Assembly: GCA_016930015.1 (NCBI GenBank)
Contig: JAFGHR010000059.1
Location: forward strand, 1 to 64,000
Reading direction: 5' to 3'
Length of the DNA: 64,000 nt
Origin: Anaerolineae bacterium
GTDB taxonomy: Bacteria; Chloroflexota; Anaerolineae; Aggregatilineales; Aggregatilineaceae
Numbering within the stretch: the first letter of the stretch is position 1; each line of letters begins with the position of its first letter. Positions 1 to 10,095 of this stretch are shown piece after piece. The notes beneath the pieces were generated by a model that was not told where the DNA came from, made no database searches, and was given only the letters and a program-made list of their open reading frames with translations. The position numbers and the translations under genes are program-made.

Positions 1-106
1 AATACACGTACAGACGGAAACAGCAGCACGAGCAAACCGATCAGAACCGATAGTGTGTGTCTGAACACGGTGCAGCTCCTTCGCTCTTTCTCTACAGGCA
101 CGGCGC

Positions 107-736
107 TCAGTAAGATTCGTCGTCTACGAAATCCACTCCGCCGGGGTTGCCGCTGCGGTCGCCACTGCGGTCGCCACTGCGGGCTGTGGTGTCTGGCGCA
201 TAGCCAAAATCGGGTTCGGGCGGGATAGGGTGTTCGCCCAGCCGCGCGGCCACGGTCCGGCGCGCGGGTGTAGGTGTGGCCGGTTTCCGGGCGGCCTGGT
301 TGATCTGGCTGGTGGCGCAGTAGGGGCACAGGTTCCAGGCGAGTTCCAGCATTTCACCACACGCGATACAGGCTTTCTTGAGCTTGGTATGGCAGTAGGG
401 GCACACCTGCCAGTTGTCGCGGGTGGTGCGTCCGCAGCCCGGACAGACGGGTTTTTCCTCGATGTTTTGCAGCAGCGCTTCTTCTTCAAGTGACCGTTCG
501 TAGGCTTCGGCCAGTGTCTCAGCCGGGCGCAGCATCACGTAAATCACCAGGCCAAAAATGCCGAGCACGACCACGACCAGGCTGGCCGCGATCCGGGCCA
601 GGGTATCCCGTGAGCGCAGGCCCATGTCACGCCACGTCCACAGCACCAGCCCGGCCCAGATGGCCGTGACAACGGCGCCGCTAATGGTGATAGAAAACAA
701 CAGGATATCGTTAATCGTTGCCTGATCGAGCGTCAT
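107..736 (-). CDS. membrane-anchored double zinc-ribbon protein
   Basis: N-terminal TMs, then CPGCGRTTRDNWQVCPYC and CIACGEMLELAWNLCPYC zinc ribbons; start at internal Met chosen. Confidence 0.75.
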   Translation of the reverse strand: MTLDQATINDILLFSITISGAVVTAIWAGLVLWTWRDMGLRSRDTLARIAASLVVVVLGIFGLVIYVMLRPAETLAEAYERSLEEEALLQNIEEKPVCPGCGRTTRDNWQVCPYCHTKLKKACIACGEMLELAWNLCPYCATSQINQAARKPATPTPARRTVAARLGEHPIPPEPDFGYAPDTTARSGDRSGDRSGNPGGVDFVDDESY

Positions 737-840
737 ACGCCTGGTCCCGGCGGCCCTGTAATCGGCACGTCCGGCGACAGCCGCCTGCAACCACCGGACG
801 CCGAGAGTATAGCACGGTGAAGATCGGCAGGCAATTGGGG

Positions 841-2145
841 TTATTCGCTGGCTGCTGCCATGTCGTCCGAGACGGGTTCCACAGCCAACAGCGACACTTC
901 GTTCAGCATCACGTCATATTCATGGCCAGACGCATAAAACTTGAGTTCGAGTAACGAGCCGGGACGCTGGCTTTCGGGTAAGTCGGTCAGCAAGTCGCCG
1001 GACTCGTAAATGTACCATGCATCTTTGGTAATACGCTCGTGTTCTTCCAGGCAGGAATCACATTTTGTGCGGCCTACATTGGGTGTGTATTCGGCGTAAA
1101 AACCGTGATACCAATCGCGCTCGTTGCCGTCCTGGTCCACGTAGCGCATATAGAGCATCACCGGGCATTCCGAACCGGCGATCCCGCACGCGCTGAGTTT
1201 TTGGTAGTGCACGCGCATCGACACGCGCAGGTGAATGCTCTCAAAGCCGGTGACATCGAGTCCTTCTTGCCCGTTCAAAAACTGCTGGCAGCCGGTTTCA
1301 CCGGGGCCGGAATCTTTTTCCAGACGCTGGATGTGGACGACCGAGCGCCCATCAAAAGTAGTGAATCGGAACTGTCCCGGCGGGCCGTTCGGATTATCCG
1401 GTGACGGGTAGTGCGCGCAGGTCCATTCGACCGGCCATTCGGTTTCATCGGCCTGGACAAAGGTGCTGTTCGGGAGCAGATCGATCGCGGGTTGGCCGCT
1501 GACAATCGCGGGGTCATCAGGATAAATGGTCGAAATGGCCGGGCTGGCGAGGTGCTGAGTCTGCCCGGCATGGTTAACGAGTGTGCCACTGCCTTCGCGG
1601 GCGAAAACTTCGAAATACGCCGGGGTGCTGTTAATCATAAACTCACCGCTTTCACCGATGCGCAGCGTGGCCAGATCACTGTCGATATCCAACCGGATTT
1701 CACGATCCAGGCTGGGACTGACCCACACTTCGATACGCCCGCTAATCCGTTTCAGGCGAATCGCGTACGGGTCATCGCTCAGGTTAAAGCGCGGGCGCTG
1801 CGCAGTGTCCAGTGTCACAATGCTGTCACTGCGCAGCGTGACGGTGGCGATAACGTCGCCGGAGTAGGGATCGCTAAATTCGAGATAACCTTGTGACACG
1901 CTGTCCGTGCTCAGCGTGTTGCGGTGCCCGACCTGGTTCGGAAGGCGCACCGCTTTTTCGTCGGAACTGCCGGGTTCGGCCAATCCGACGGTACCCCGCC
2001 CAACGACGACGGTTACGTTAAGCTGCGTTGGTGATTCAAACACAAGCCAGCGTGCAAACACGATTACGCTGACACACGATACACAAAACAGTGCTAGCGC
2101 ACTGATCAACGTTAGCCACGCCAGCCGCTGGGGATTATTTCGCAT
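841..2145 (-). CDS. single-pass membrane protein with FecR-like segment, function unknown
   Basis: N-terminal TM; IEVWVSPSLDREIRLDIDSDLATLRIGESGEF resembles FecR-type repeats. Confidence 0.65.
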   Translation of the reverse strand: MRNNPQRLAWLTLISALALFCVSCVSVIVFARWLVFESPTQLNVTVVVGRGTVGLAEPGSSDEKAVRLPNQVGHRNTLSTDSVSQGYLEFSDPYSGDVIATVTLRSDSIVTLDTAQRPRFNLSDDPYAIRLKRISGRIEVWVSPSLDREIRLDIDSDLATLRIGESGEFMINSTPAYFEVFAREGSGTLVNHAGQTQHLASPAISTIYPDDPAIVSGQPAIDLLPNSTFVQADETEWPVEWTCAHYPSPDNPNGPPGQFRFTTFDGRSVVHIQRLEKDSGPGETGCQQFLNGQEGLDVTGFESIHLRVSMRVHYQKLSACGIAGSECPVMLYMRYVDQDGNERDWYHGFYAEYTPNVGRTKCDSCLEEHERITKDAWYIYESGDLLTDLPESQRPGSLLELKFYASGHEYDVMLNEVSLLAVEPVSDDMAAASE

Positions 2146-2173
2146 AGTGCCTCAACTCATCGCCTGTGATTGA

Positions 2174-2485
2174 TCAATAGCGGATCGAAAACCCACCAAA
2201 CGAGCCGCTCGCTTCGCCATACGTCACATCAACACGCTCGACGCGGGCCGTGGATGGACCACGGTTCAGAAAGTGCTCAAACGTCTTCAGCGCCGGTAAT
2301 GGGCCTTCGGCAACCGTTTCGACGGTGTCATCCCAGCAGTTGCGCACCCAGCCCGTCAGGCCGAGTCGCGCGGCTTCTAGCTGGGTGTAGTACCGGAAGT
2401 TCACGCCTTGAACCCGTCCGTGAACGATGGCGTGCAGGCGGAATGATGTCTCGCCGGGTGATTCTGACATTGCCGTGTTACCCAT
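2174..2485 (-). CDS. acyP: acylphosphatase
   Basis: HAIVHGRVQGVNFRYYTQLEAARLGLTGWVRN matches the acylphosphatase signature. Confidence 0.93.
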   Translation of the reverse strand: MGNTAMSESPGETSFRLHAIVHGRVQGVNFRYYTQLEAARLGLTGWVRNCWDDTVETVAEGPLPALKTFEHFLNRGPSTARVERVDVTYGEASGSFGGFSIRY

Positions 2486-2644
2486 GTTGATGTTATACGC
2501 GGCGACAGACCCTGCCGCGTGGCGATTATAACAGGCGGCTTTGTCCCGTACAATGCGATCACACTACGGGCAGTTAACGTTCCAGCCGGGCGCAGCAGAA
2601 CATCGGATCGCCCGGCTGCTCCGGGTTGTTGGCGGGGAACCGCG

Positions 2645-3250
2645 TCAGTTCATGCGAACATCAGGCGGGCGGCTGCGGATTTCGTTCAGGCGATTCAACA
2701 TGGCGTGCGCGTCTTTGTCGTGCGGATTGGTTTCGATAGCACGACTAAACGCGGTATGAGCCGCATCCCAGTCCCGCTGGTCGATATAGATCAGACCCAT
2801 GTTATAGTGCACATTCGGATATCCCGCGTCAAGTTCAATGACACGAGCATACGCTGCCAGCGCCCGGTTCTGCCGGTTACGTGATGCCGTGACCAGTTTG
2901 CCCAGGTAGGCCGCTGCCAGATTTGACCACACCGCCGGGTTGTCCGGGTCGATCTCGACCGCTTTTTCAAGATAGGGCACAGCCTGTTTGTGTTTTTCGG
3001 CCAGGATGTACGCGCCGCCTAAATTGATCAGCACATTTTCATCTTCAGGGCGAAGTCTGAAGCAGCGTTCGAGCAGCGGGATCGCTTCGCGGCCTTTGCC
3101 GTGTGATAACAGCACAGCGGCGCGGTGCATGTGCTGTCGAAACTCATCTTCGGTGAGCGGTTCGTGCTGCACCTGCCCATGTTTTTTGTCGTCACGGTGA
3201 TCCTGGTGCTGATCGTGTGACTGTGATTCAGGCATCTTGGAATCGGCCAT
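2645..3250 (-). CDS. TPR-repeat protein
   Basis: Tandem TPR motifs (NLGGAYILAEKHKQAVPYLEKAVEIDPDNP...). Confidence 0.85.
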   Translation of the reverse strand: MADSKMPESQSHDQHQDHRDDKKHGQVQHEPLTEDEFRQHMHRAAVLLSHGKGREAIPLLERCFRLRPEDENVLINLGGAYILAEKHKQAVPYLEKAVEIDPDNPAVWSNLAAAYLGKLVTASRNRQNRALAAYARVIELDAGYPNVHYNMGLIYIDQRDWDAAHTAFSRAIETNPHDKDAHAMLNRLNEIRSRPPDVRMN

Positions 3251-3358
3251 AAAAGCTCACTCCTGGGTATGGATGGCAGCCGGGTGGGCGGTGCGTATCA
3301 AAGAGCGCCCGATCAAAGCCGGGGGAGACAGACGGTAGTGGTTGTACACACAAACGGA

Positions 3359-4426
3359 TTACAGCATATCGTCAAATGGATCGTAGTTGTCATCATCATC
3401 GTCATCGCTGCCGTACTCATCGTCATACTCATCGCTGTCGTCGTCCAGGTCGCCGAAATCAAACAGCGGCAGCACATCTTCGCCCGCCAGAGTCGCGGCT
3501 GACTGGGCTTCGGTTATGACATCGAGCAGTTCATCATCGTCGGATTCTTCGGCCAGCGCTGCCAGTTGTGTTAACACACTGCGGGCCTGCTTATTGCCGA
3601 TTTCACCCAGCGCCCACACGGCCATTTCCTGCACTTCGCGGTCGTCTTCGTAGGCCATCTCGATCAGGCGCGGCAGCGACTTACGGAGTTCCAGTTCACC
3701 CGCCGCGCGCGCCGCTTCATAGCGCATTTCCGGGTACTCACTGTCCAATTCTTCGAGAATGTGCGGTTCCCACACCTCATCACACGAACGGCCCATCGCA
3801 AACACGGCGCTGACCCGCATCAGGAGTTCGTCGGCGTAGTACGATTCACGGATCAGTTCCTGAACGCCGTCGCGCCCACAGTTTGCGATCGCTTCCAGCG
3901 CACGCCGCCGCACATCGAGCGCTTCGTTCGGGTTGCGATACAGGGCCAGGACGGTATCTTGTAGACGCGTGTTAAAGGTGGCGGGCAGTTTCCCTAACTC
4001 ACCCTGAAGCACAAACGGGCCGAGCGCACTCACCGCCGCCGCCCGTACCTCGAAAAACGGGTCTTCCTGGGCCAGCGTCATCAGCTTACGGATGGTGCTG
4101 TGCGAGCTTTCCTCAAAAATGCCGTCGATGGCTGTTTTACGCACATCCATATCCGGGTCGTTGAGCGCGGCGGTGATAATCGTGGTGTAATCGAACTCAA
4201 AATTAGTCTCAGCCGTCTCAACCAGCCGGGTGATCAGGCTGCGGCGGCGTTCGGTAGGCATCGTCGCCCACATGCCAAGGAATGTGTCCAGGTGCGTGCC
4301 GCTCAGGTCGGATAGACCGCGCACGAGTTCGGCTGTAAATGCCGCTTCGGGATCGCGCAGCAGTTCGAGCGCGCGCTCGTTTTTTTGCGTTTGGGATATT
4401 GCATCGTCCATGTCAATCATGGCCAT
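3359..4426 (-). CDS. HEAT-repeat protein with highly acidic C-terminus
   Basis: HEAT-like repeats (DPDMDVRKTAIDGIFE..., DREVQEMAVWALGEIGNKQA) and a D/E-rich tail. Confidence 0.85.
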   Translation of the reverse strand: MAMIDMDDAISQTQKNERALELLRDPEAAFTAELVRGLSDLSGTHLDTFLGMWATMPTERRRSLITRLVETAETNFEFDYTTIITAALNDPDMDVRKTAIDGIFEESSHSTIRKLMTLAQEDPFFEVRAAAVSALGPFVLQGELGKLPATFNTRLQDTVLALYRNPNEALDVRRRALEAIANCGRDGVQELIRESYYADELLMRVSAVFAMGRSCDEVWEPHILEELDSEYPEMRYEAARAAGELELRKSLPRLIEMAYEDDREVQEMAVWALGEIGNKQARSVLTQLAALAEESDDDELLDVITEAQSAATLAGEDVLPLFDFGDLDDDSDEYDDEYGSDDDDDDNYDPFDDML

Positions 4427-4435
4427 TCCGTCTCT

Positions 4436-5836
4436 TTACTTCAACCCTCCGATATCGATCGGATTCACGATGTCGTTGATCAACGTCAGCGCGACCAGCC
4501 CCAATAAAAGCAGCATGCCGATAAAATGGATCACGCCTTCGCGTTCCGGTTCCATCGGTTTACCGCGGATTAACTCGATCACAACGAACAGAATACGCCC
4601 GCCGTCCAGCCCTGGAATGGGCAGTAAGTTGGTTACGGCCAGCGCAATGCTGATCATGGCCGCGAACCCCAATATGGGCCAAGCGACGTCGTCATCCAGG
4701 CTTTGTTCGAGCATGGGACCGCCGATCTGGCCGATGCCTACCGGGCTGACCGGGCGTGCCGCTTCGGGCGAGATTTCACCGGAGAACAGCTCGTCCACAA
4801 ATTCGCCTAAACGGGTCATGAAGTTGACAAAATTATCGCTGCCGGTTTGGATGGCGTCGATGAACGGTAGTTTTTCGGTGAAGGTATCGGTATCCCGATT
4901 GACCGCCGTCAGGCCGATGATGGCCGGTTTGACAGCGCTGATGGTGATACCGATACGGACCACGCCTTCATTTTTCCTGGGGGCGAGGCTAAAGGTGAGT
5001 TTGTCGTTGCCGCGCAGAACTGTTACCGCCATCTCGACGCCTTCGTGAGCCTGGGTATAGTCCTGCAACTGGTCGATGCTGGTGATCTCGATCCCGTCCA
5101 CGGCGATGATCACGTCTTCCGGTTCCAGCTTGCCGACGGCGGGCATATCCTCCATGATGCCTTCGATATACACGCGCTCAACATCGCTGGATTCAACGGG
5201 CTGCGCGGTGAGCGCCAGTTCAAACGGTTCGCCGTCGCGCTGGACAAGCAGCGTAACGGTTTCGTTAGCCTGATCACTGATGCTGGTGTTGAACCGGTCC
5301 GCCGACTTGATCTCCTCACCGTTCAGTTCCAGCAGAATGTCACCTTCCTGCAAACCGGCTGCGGCGGCGGGCGAGTCGGGCATGATATCGTACACCGTCA
5401 CATCAGCTTTAGCGTAGGGCTGGCCGGTGAGCGCCATCGCCACGAACAGCACCCACGCCGCAATAAAGTTGATACCCGGTCCGGCGGCCATGAAGAACAA
5501 ACGCTGCCAGGGAGTCGCCTGGAACACGCTTTTGGGGTTGGTGATCCCGCGTTCTTCGATCTCGCTGCGGTCATACGACATTTCTTCTTCGGTCTTCGGC
5601 TTGACAAAGTCTTCACCGTAGGGCCGGACAAAACCGCCGATGGGCAGCCAGTTGAGCGTGTAGATCGTGTCGCCGCGCCTGAACAGGGTCAAGGCGCGCG
5701 GTGGAAACCCGATCCCGAATTCGAGCACGGTAATACGTGACAGCTTGGCGGCTATGAAGTGCCCAAACTCGTGGATGATGATCAGCGGGACCAGCACCAG
5801 GACAAATGACATCACGCCCATAAAAAAATCGCTCAT
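4436..5836 (-). CDS. rseP: site-2-protease family M50 metalloprotease with PDZ domains (RseP/RIP type)
   Basis: HEFGH motif, PDZ regions, C-terminal NLLPIPGLDGGRILF. Confidence 0.92.
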   Translation of the reverse strand: MSDFFMGVMSFVLVLVPLIIIHEFGHFIAAKLSRITVLEFGIGFPPRALTLFRRGDTIYTLNWLPIGGFVRPYGEDFVKPKTEEEMSYDRSEIEERGITNPKSVFQATPWQRLFFMAAGPGINFIAAWVLFVAMALTGQPYAKADVTVYDIMPDSPAAAAGLQEGDILLELNGEEIKSADRFNTSISDQANETVTLLVQRDGEPFELALTAQPVESSDVERVYIEGIMEDMPAVGKLEPEDVIIAVDGIEITSIDQLQDYTQAHEGVEMAVTVLRGNDKLTFSLAPRKNEGVVRIGITISAVKPAIIGLTAVNRDTDTFTEKLPFIDAIQTGSDNFVNFMTRLGEFVDELFSGEISPEAARPVSPVGIGQIGGPMLEQSLDDDVAWPILGFAAMISIALAVTNLLPIPGLDGGRILFVVIELIRGKPMEPEREGVIHFIGMLLLLGLVALTLINDIVNPIDIGGLK

Positions 5837-5869
5837 CGAGATATGCCTCTGTTAGTTTTGAACTCAAGC

Positions 5870-5900
5870 AAAAACAGGGCGTCATCGATAAGGACGCCCC
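5870..5900 (-). terminator. intrinsic terminator-like hairpin
   Basis: GGGCGTC(atcgataag)GACGCCC with an A-run on + (T-run on -), downstream of the 6052 gene. Confidence 0.6.
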
Positions 5901-6051
5901 GGTATGGTCGATTTGGGATGTTGCCTTATACAGGATTATATCGACTGGGCAGGGCAAGAGCAAGGCTGCGGCTGTGGTTCTGGGGGACTCTAATACACGT
6001 CTTATCTTTGCTGCGCTGGTGTGGGGATCGAGGATAGCGGCAGGCTGCCGG

Positions 6052-6648
6052 TCAGAAGCGCGATCCTTTTTGTCTGCGTGAGGCGGGGGGTTTGTCAAAG
6101 CCGAGCGTGTTGATACGTTTGCCCCGGTTTTCGGCCAGCGCCACCATATAAGCGACAAAGGAAATCGCGTCGTTTTGCCCATCGATAGGGATGATGATGT
6201 CCATCGTCCGGCCTGAGAGCGGCACGACCAGGACATGAAACGAATACCCGGTGGTGACGGAATTATGCGATGTTGTGTCCATATCTGGCCGGATGAAACG
6301 GAAACCCGGCTGCATGCGGATACCCACACCGCTGATCCGGTGCCACGGCAGGTGGCCAGCGGTTTTTTGTGATGATAACCAGTGTTCGGTCACGCCGCTG
6401 TGGTCGATGGTGTAGTACCCGCCCAGGGGCGACTGCCACGACACGTGTAAACCTGCCTCGATCTGGTTTCTGATCTGGTGGTAGCGCTCTATGACGTCTA
6501 ACAGCGTGGTGTGGCAGCGCTGGTACGATACCGGTGACCCGCGGCTGGTTATTTCGGGATGGGCGTTCACGTAGGCCAGCGCGCGCTGAATGACGATACA
6601 TGTCACTGCGAGAAGTACGAGCGCGCTGATCAAGGCAAACGGGAGCAT
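6052..6648 (-). CDS. hypothetical membrane-anchored protein
   Basis: ORF with N-terminal TM, co-oriented with neighbours. Confidence 0.6.
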   Translation of the reverse strand: MLPFALISALVLLAVTCIVIQRALAYVNAHPEITSRGSPVSYQRCHTTLLDVIERYHQIRNQIEAGLHVSWQSPLGGYYTIDHSGVTEHWLSSQKTAGHLPWHRISGVGIRMQPGFRFIRPDMDTTSHNSVTTGYSFHVLVVPLSGRTMDIIIPIDGQNDAISFVAYMVALAENRGKRINTLGFDKPPASRRQKGSRF

Positions 6649-6666
6649 GGCCTGGGTACCGGGTGG

Positions 6667-7626
6667 TTATCCGACGGTTGTATGTATCACCCGAACGGCA
6701 CCGGCAGCGCGCAGCGCCTGGGCGACGGCTGGTATATCGTCCGGTTGAGTCAGGGCGATCATGTTGCCGCCGCGTCCTCCCCCGGACAGCTTGGCCCCCA
6801 ATGCACCCGCGCGTCGTGCTGCCTCGCATAAACGATCCAACTGGCCAGACGAAACGGTCAATTCTTGCAGCAGCGCGTGATTGGTGTTCATGAGCGGTCC
6901 AAGTGTTTCTATTGTACCCGATTCGATGGCTGTACGCGCCGCGTGTACCAGGGCACCGATCTGCTCGAACAGCGCCCCGACGCGATCGGGTTCAGCATCA
7001 ACCAACGATCGCACGTCACTTACGGTTAGGCGTGTGGGGCTGCTGTGCCCGGTGTCACCCACGACCAGCGAAAACGGGCGCGTAATGGTAAACGGCTCCG
7101 GGGGTGTACCGCGCACAAAAAAAACAGGGCGTTCATATACAATCACCGTGTTGTCGATGCCGCTGGGGGTGCCGTGATGCCGCTTTTCGACCTCGTACAC
7201 CAGCGGATTCAACGCGTCATTATCCAGGGGATGATCCAGGGCGGCTGTCGTAGCCCGGATCAACGCTGCCGCGAGCGCCGCGCCGCTGCCAAGCCCGCTG
7301 GCGATCGGGATCGTAGAACGCACCGTCAGCGCCAGGTCAGGGACCGGCTGATCACACACGGACAGCGCCAGTTTTACCGGGTACACGAGCGCGTTATAAA
7401 GCGGATCGGGTGTGTCGGCGGATTCGCCCGTGCCGGGTTTGATAAACCGCGTTTGATCCACATCGGGCGCATGGATCACGGTGCCGGTGCCCGGTGGTGC
7501 CGGTTCGGCGCAAACCGTAACCTGTACGGCGGCCAGCGGGACGGCGATGGCCGGTTGGCCGTGGACCACCGCATGCTCACCGAACAGGATGATTTTTCCG
7601 GGGGCCGACGCGCTCAGCGGTTGCAT
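6667..7626 (-). CDS. mvk: mevalonate kinase (GHMP family)
   Basis: SAPGKIILFGEHAVVHGQPAIAVPL, PIASGLGSGAALAAAL and KLSGGGRGGNMIAL motifs. Confidence 0.9.
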   Translation of the reverse strand: MQPLSASAPGKIILFGEHAVVHGQPAIAVPLAAVQVTVCAEPAPPGTGTVIHAPDVDQTRFIKPGTGESADTPDPLYNALVYPVKLALSVCDQPVPDLALTVRSTIPIASGLGSGAALAAALIRATTAALDHPLDNDALNPLVYEVEKRHHGTPSGIDNTVIVYERPVFFVRGTPPEPFTITRPFSLVVGDTGHSSPTRLTVSDVRSLVDAEPDRVGALFEQIGALVHAARTAIESGTIETLGPLMNTNHALLQELTVSSGQLDRLCEAARRAGALGAKLSGGGRGGNMIALTQPDDIPAVAQALRAAGAVRVIHTTVG

Positions 7627-7639
7627 GGCGTGTTGGTGT

Positions 7640-8563
7640 TTACAGGATGTAAAGAATCACAACGTCGAGCAGACCCCACAGCGCGACAGTCGCCAGCAGG
7701 GGCAGGTCCTTGAACAACAACTCGTCCGGGGCGCTGCCTTCGCCGCGCACGTGGATCAGGTAGAGATATCGGAAAATGCCATACAGCACAAATGGCACCG
7801 TTAGCAGCATTTTGTAGCCGTTGCTGCGGATGGTTTGGGCTTCGATCGTGTAGAGCGTGTACGTCAGCACGCAGCCGGTTGTCACCATGCGTAACATGTC
7901 ATCCAGCAGGGGGAGATTGTAGTCTTTGTAGGTCGCGCGATACGCCTGGGCGTCGTCGGCCAGCATGATCAGTTCCTGCCGCCGCTTGCCGATTGCCAGG
8001 AACAGCGCCAGCAGCCCGACACACACGTATAACCACGGCGAAAAGTTGGTCACATCGATCACGACCACACCCGCCACAACGCGCAGCACAAATCCCGCCG
8101 CAAGGGCGAACACGTCCAGGATGACGATGTTCTTGAGCCAGAACGAGTATGCAATTTGCAGCGCCATGTACCCGGCTACCACCGCCGTCAGCGATAGGCT
8201 GACCAGCAGGCTGAGTCCGATAACCAGGACCGGCAAGATCACGGCGGCGGTTTTGGCCCACGTAACCGGGAGTTGGCCCGATGGTAGGGCACGCCTCCGT
8301 TTTTTGGGGTGGACCCGGTCGCGTTCGATGTCTGCCAGGTCGTTTACAATGTAGATGGCACCTGCCGCCAGGCACAGCATCGCAAATGCAAACAGAACAC
8401 GTGCCAGCGAGTCGGACTGGTCTAACTGCTGGTCGAACATGATTCCGGCGAATACAAACCCGTTTTTGGGCCACTGCTTGGGTCGCATGGTGCGGATCAG
8501 ACCGCGTACCGGGTTGGGGATCGTGATCCAGATGCTTTTTAGGGGTGCTTTCACTACGTCCAC
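7640..8563 (-). CDS. UbiA-family prenyltransferase (decaprenyl-phosphate phosphoribosyltransferase-like)
   Basis: IRTMRPKQWPKNGFVFAG, NDLADIERDRVHPKKRRRALPSG, multiple TMs. Confidence 0.88.
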   Translation of the reverse strand: MDVVKAPLKSIWITIPNPVRGLIRTMRPKQWPKNGFVFAGIMFDQQLDQSDSLARVLFAFAMLCLAAGAIYIVNDLADIERDRVHPKKRRRALPSGQLPVTWAKTAAVILPVLVIGLSLLVSLSLTAVVAGYMALQIAYSFWLKNIVILDVFALAAGFVLRVVAGVVVIDVTNFSPWLYVCVGLLALFLAIGKRRQELIMLADDAQAYRATYKDYNLPLLDDMLRMVTTGCVLTYTLYTIEAQTIRSNGYKMLLTVPFVLYGIFRYLYLIHVRGEGSAPDELLFKDLPLLATVALWGLLDVVILYIL

Positions 8564-8651
8564 TCTTATTTTTCCTGGGCTGGGCTGTCACATACAATGG
8601 AGCATTATAACAGCAATTGGCGTGTGTGCGGTAGAATGTTCAGGATAGTTT

Positions 8652-8851
8652 CAGGGTAATCGCTTCAAAATCGAAAAACGCCCCTCCCCTCCGGGCTTCA
8701 GCCACGGACTTTAGCCCGCAGGCTGCGCTCGGTATCCCCTCCCCAGCCGAGCTATGGAGGGGAAAAAGCAGCCGATCGCGTGCGTTCAGAGAACGCGTGT
8801 TGTGAAGTCCCCCGTCCAGCTTGGCTGGAAGGGGGATTTAGGGGGAAGGCG
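8652..8851. repeat. dispersed intergenic element, copy 1
   Basis: 47-bp core 8805-8851 matches 42806-42852 in reverse complement (46/47); 18-mer at 8652-8669 identical to 42765-42782; CCCCTCC...GGAGGGG hairpin. Confidence 0.8.
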
Positions 8852-8876
8852 TTCAAACGAACAGGACGGCGAATTC

Positions 8877-9725
8877 ATGGCAGGCAAAAACAAGGTGCGT
8901 CTGGATGTGCTGCTGGCCGAGCGTGGATTGGCTCCCAGCCGCGAAGCCGCCCGGCGTATGATCATGGCCGGTGAAGTGCAGGTTAACGGCGCACTGCGTG
9001 ACAAACCGGGGATGCGTGTTGCCGCCGATGCCGCGATCAGCGTGCGGCAGGCGCCGCGCTTTGTGAGCCGTGGAGGCGATAAGTTGGCGGCAGCGCTGGC
9101 GGCGTTTCCGGTTTCTATTGCCGAGCAGGTGTGCGCTGACGTGGGCGCGAGTACGGGCGGGTTTACCGACTGCCTGTTAAAGCACGGTGCCGCGCGCGTC
9201 TACGCGATTGACGTGGGTTATGGGCAGCTTGACTACCGTTTACGGTCCGATCCACGCGTGATCGTGATGGAACGTACCAATGCGCGTTACGTGGAAACGT
9301 TGGATGAGCCGGTAAGCGTGGTTGTGGTCGATGCTTCGTTTATTTCACTGCGGCTGCTGCTGCCCGTGTTTCGCCGCTGGTTAACCGAACCGGCAAACGT
9401 GATTGTGCTGATCAAGCCCCAGTTTGAAGCTGGTAAAGGCCAGATTGGTAAGGGTGGGGTGGTACGTGATCCGGACGTGCACCACCGCGTGTTATCAGAC
9501 GTGCTGGCGGCGTCTGTTGAATCCGGTTATACGGTTCAGGGGGTGATCCCTTCGCCGCTGAAAGGTCCGGCGGGAAACATTGAGTTTTTAGCGTGGTTGG
9601 CCGTTGGGCGGCGCGAACCGTCCACCGCACCGGATGACCTGATCAACGCGGCTGTGGCTGCCAGCCGGTCGTTGTTCGGCAGTGACCGGGAACCGCCTAC
9701 TGGGCAGGTTGAAACCCCAGCTTGA
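8877..9725 (+). CDS. tlyA: TlyA-family rRNA methyltransferase / hemolysin A-like
   Basis: S4 domain (VRLDVLLAERGLAPSREAARRMIMAGEVQVNG) plus FtsJ-like methyltransferase (DVGASTGGFTDCLLKHGAARVYAIDVGYGQL). Confidence 0.92.
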   Translation: MAGKNKVRLDVLLAERGLAPSREAARRMIMAGEVQVNGALRDKPGMRVAADAAISVRQAPRFVSRGGDKLAAALAAFPVSIAEQVCADVGASTGGFTDCLLKHGAARVYAIDVGYGQLDYRLRSDPRVIVMERTNARYVETLDEPVSVVVVDASFISLRLLLPVFRRWLTEPANVIVLIKPQFEAGKGQIGKGGVVRDPDVHHRVLSDVLAASVESGYTVQGVIPSPLKGPAGNIEFLAWLAVGRREPSTAPDDLINAAVAASRSLFGSDREPPTGQVETPA

Positions 9726-10095
9726 TAGCGATGTCTTCCAGGGTTTGGTAGGGGATCGGTTTGGATACAAACGTTTGGCAGCCCGCGACAAGCGCGGCGG
9801 AACGCTCGGCGGACGTGGCATTTTCGGCAGCCGCGATTATGATCATAGTGCGGCATAAGGGATGCTGTCGCAGCGTGCGTATGACATCAACGCCGGAACA
9901 GTGCGCGCCGTCAGAAATTCGCACGTCAAGCAGCACAACGTCCGGGCGCTCCAGCGGGATGTCGTTTAGGGCTTCTGTGGCCGATTTATACAGTTTCAGC
10001 TCTGTGTCGATACCTCGTTCTTGCAGTTGTTTGGTGGCATCTTGAAACTGAATACGACTTTGTGGGTTGTGATCGACGTATGCAATGTGAATCAT
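9697..10095 (-). CDS. response-regulator receiver domain protein
   Basis: Receiver fold with phospho-acceptor PDVVLLDVRI and conserved SKP lysine; stand-alone. Confidence 0.8.
   Translation of the reverse strand: MIHIAYVDHNPQSRIQFQDATKQLQERGIDTELKLYKSATEALNDIPLERPDVVLLDVRISDGAHCSGVDVIRTLRQHPLCRTMIIIAAAENATSAERSAALVAGCQTFVSKPIPYQTLEDIAIKLGFQPAQ

Noticed and set aside
4230-5048. 272-aa + strand ORF opposite HEAT/M50 genes
   Set aside because: Ser/Pro/Met-rich antisense reading, spans two real genes on the other strand.
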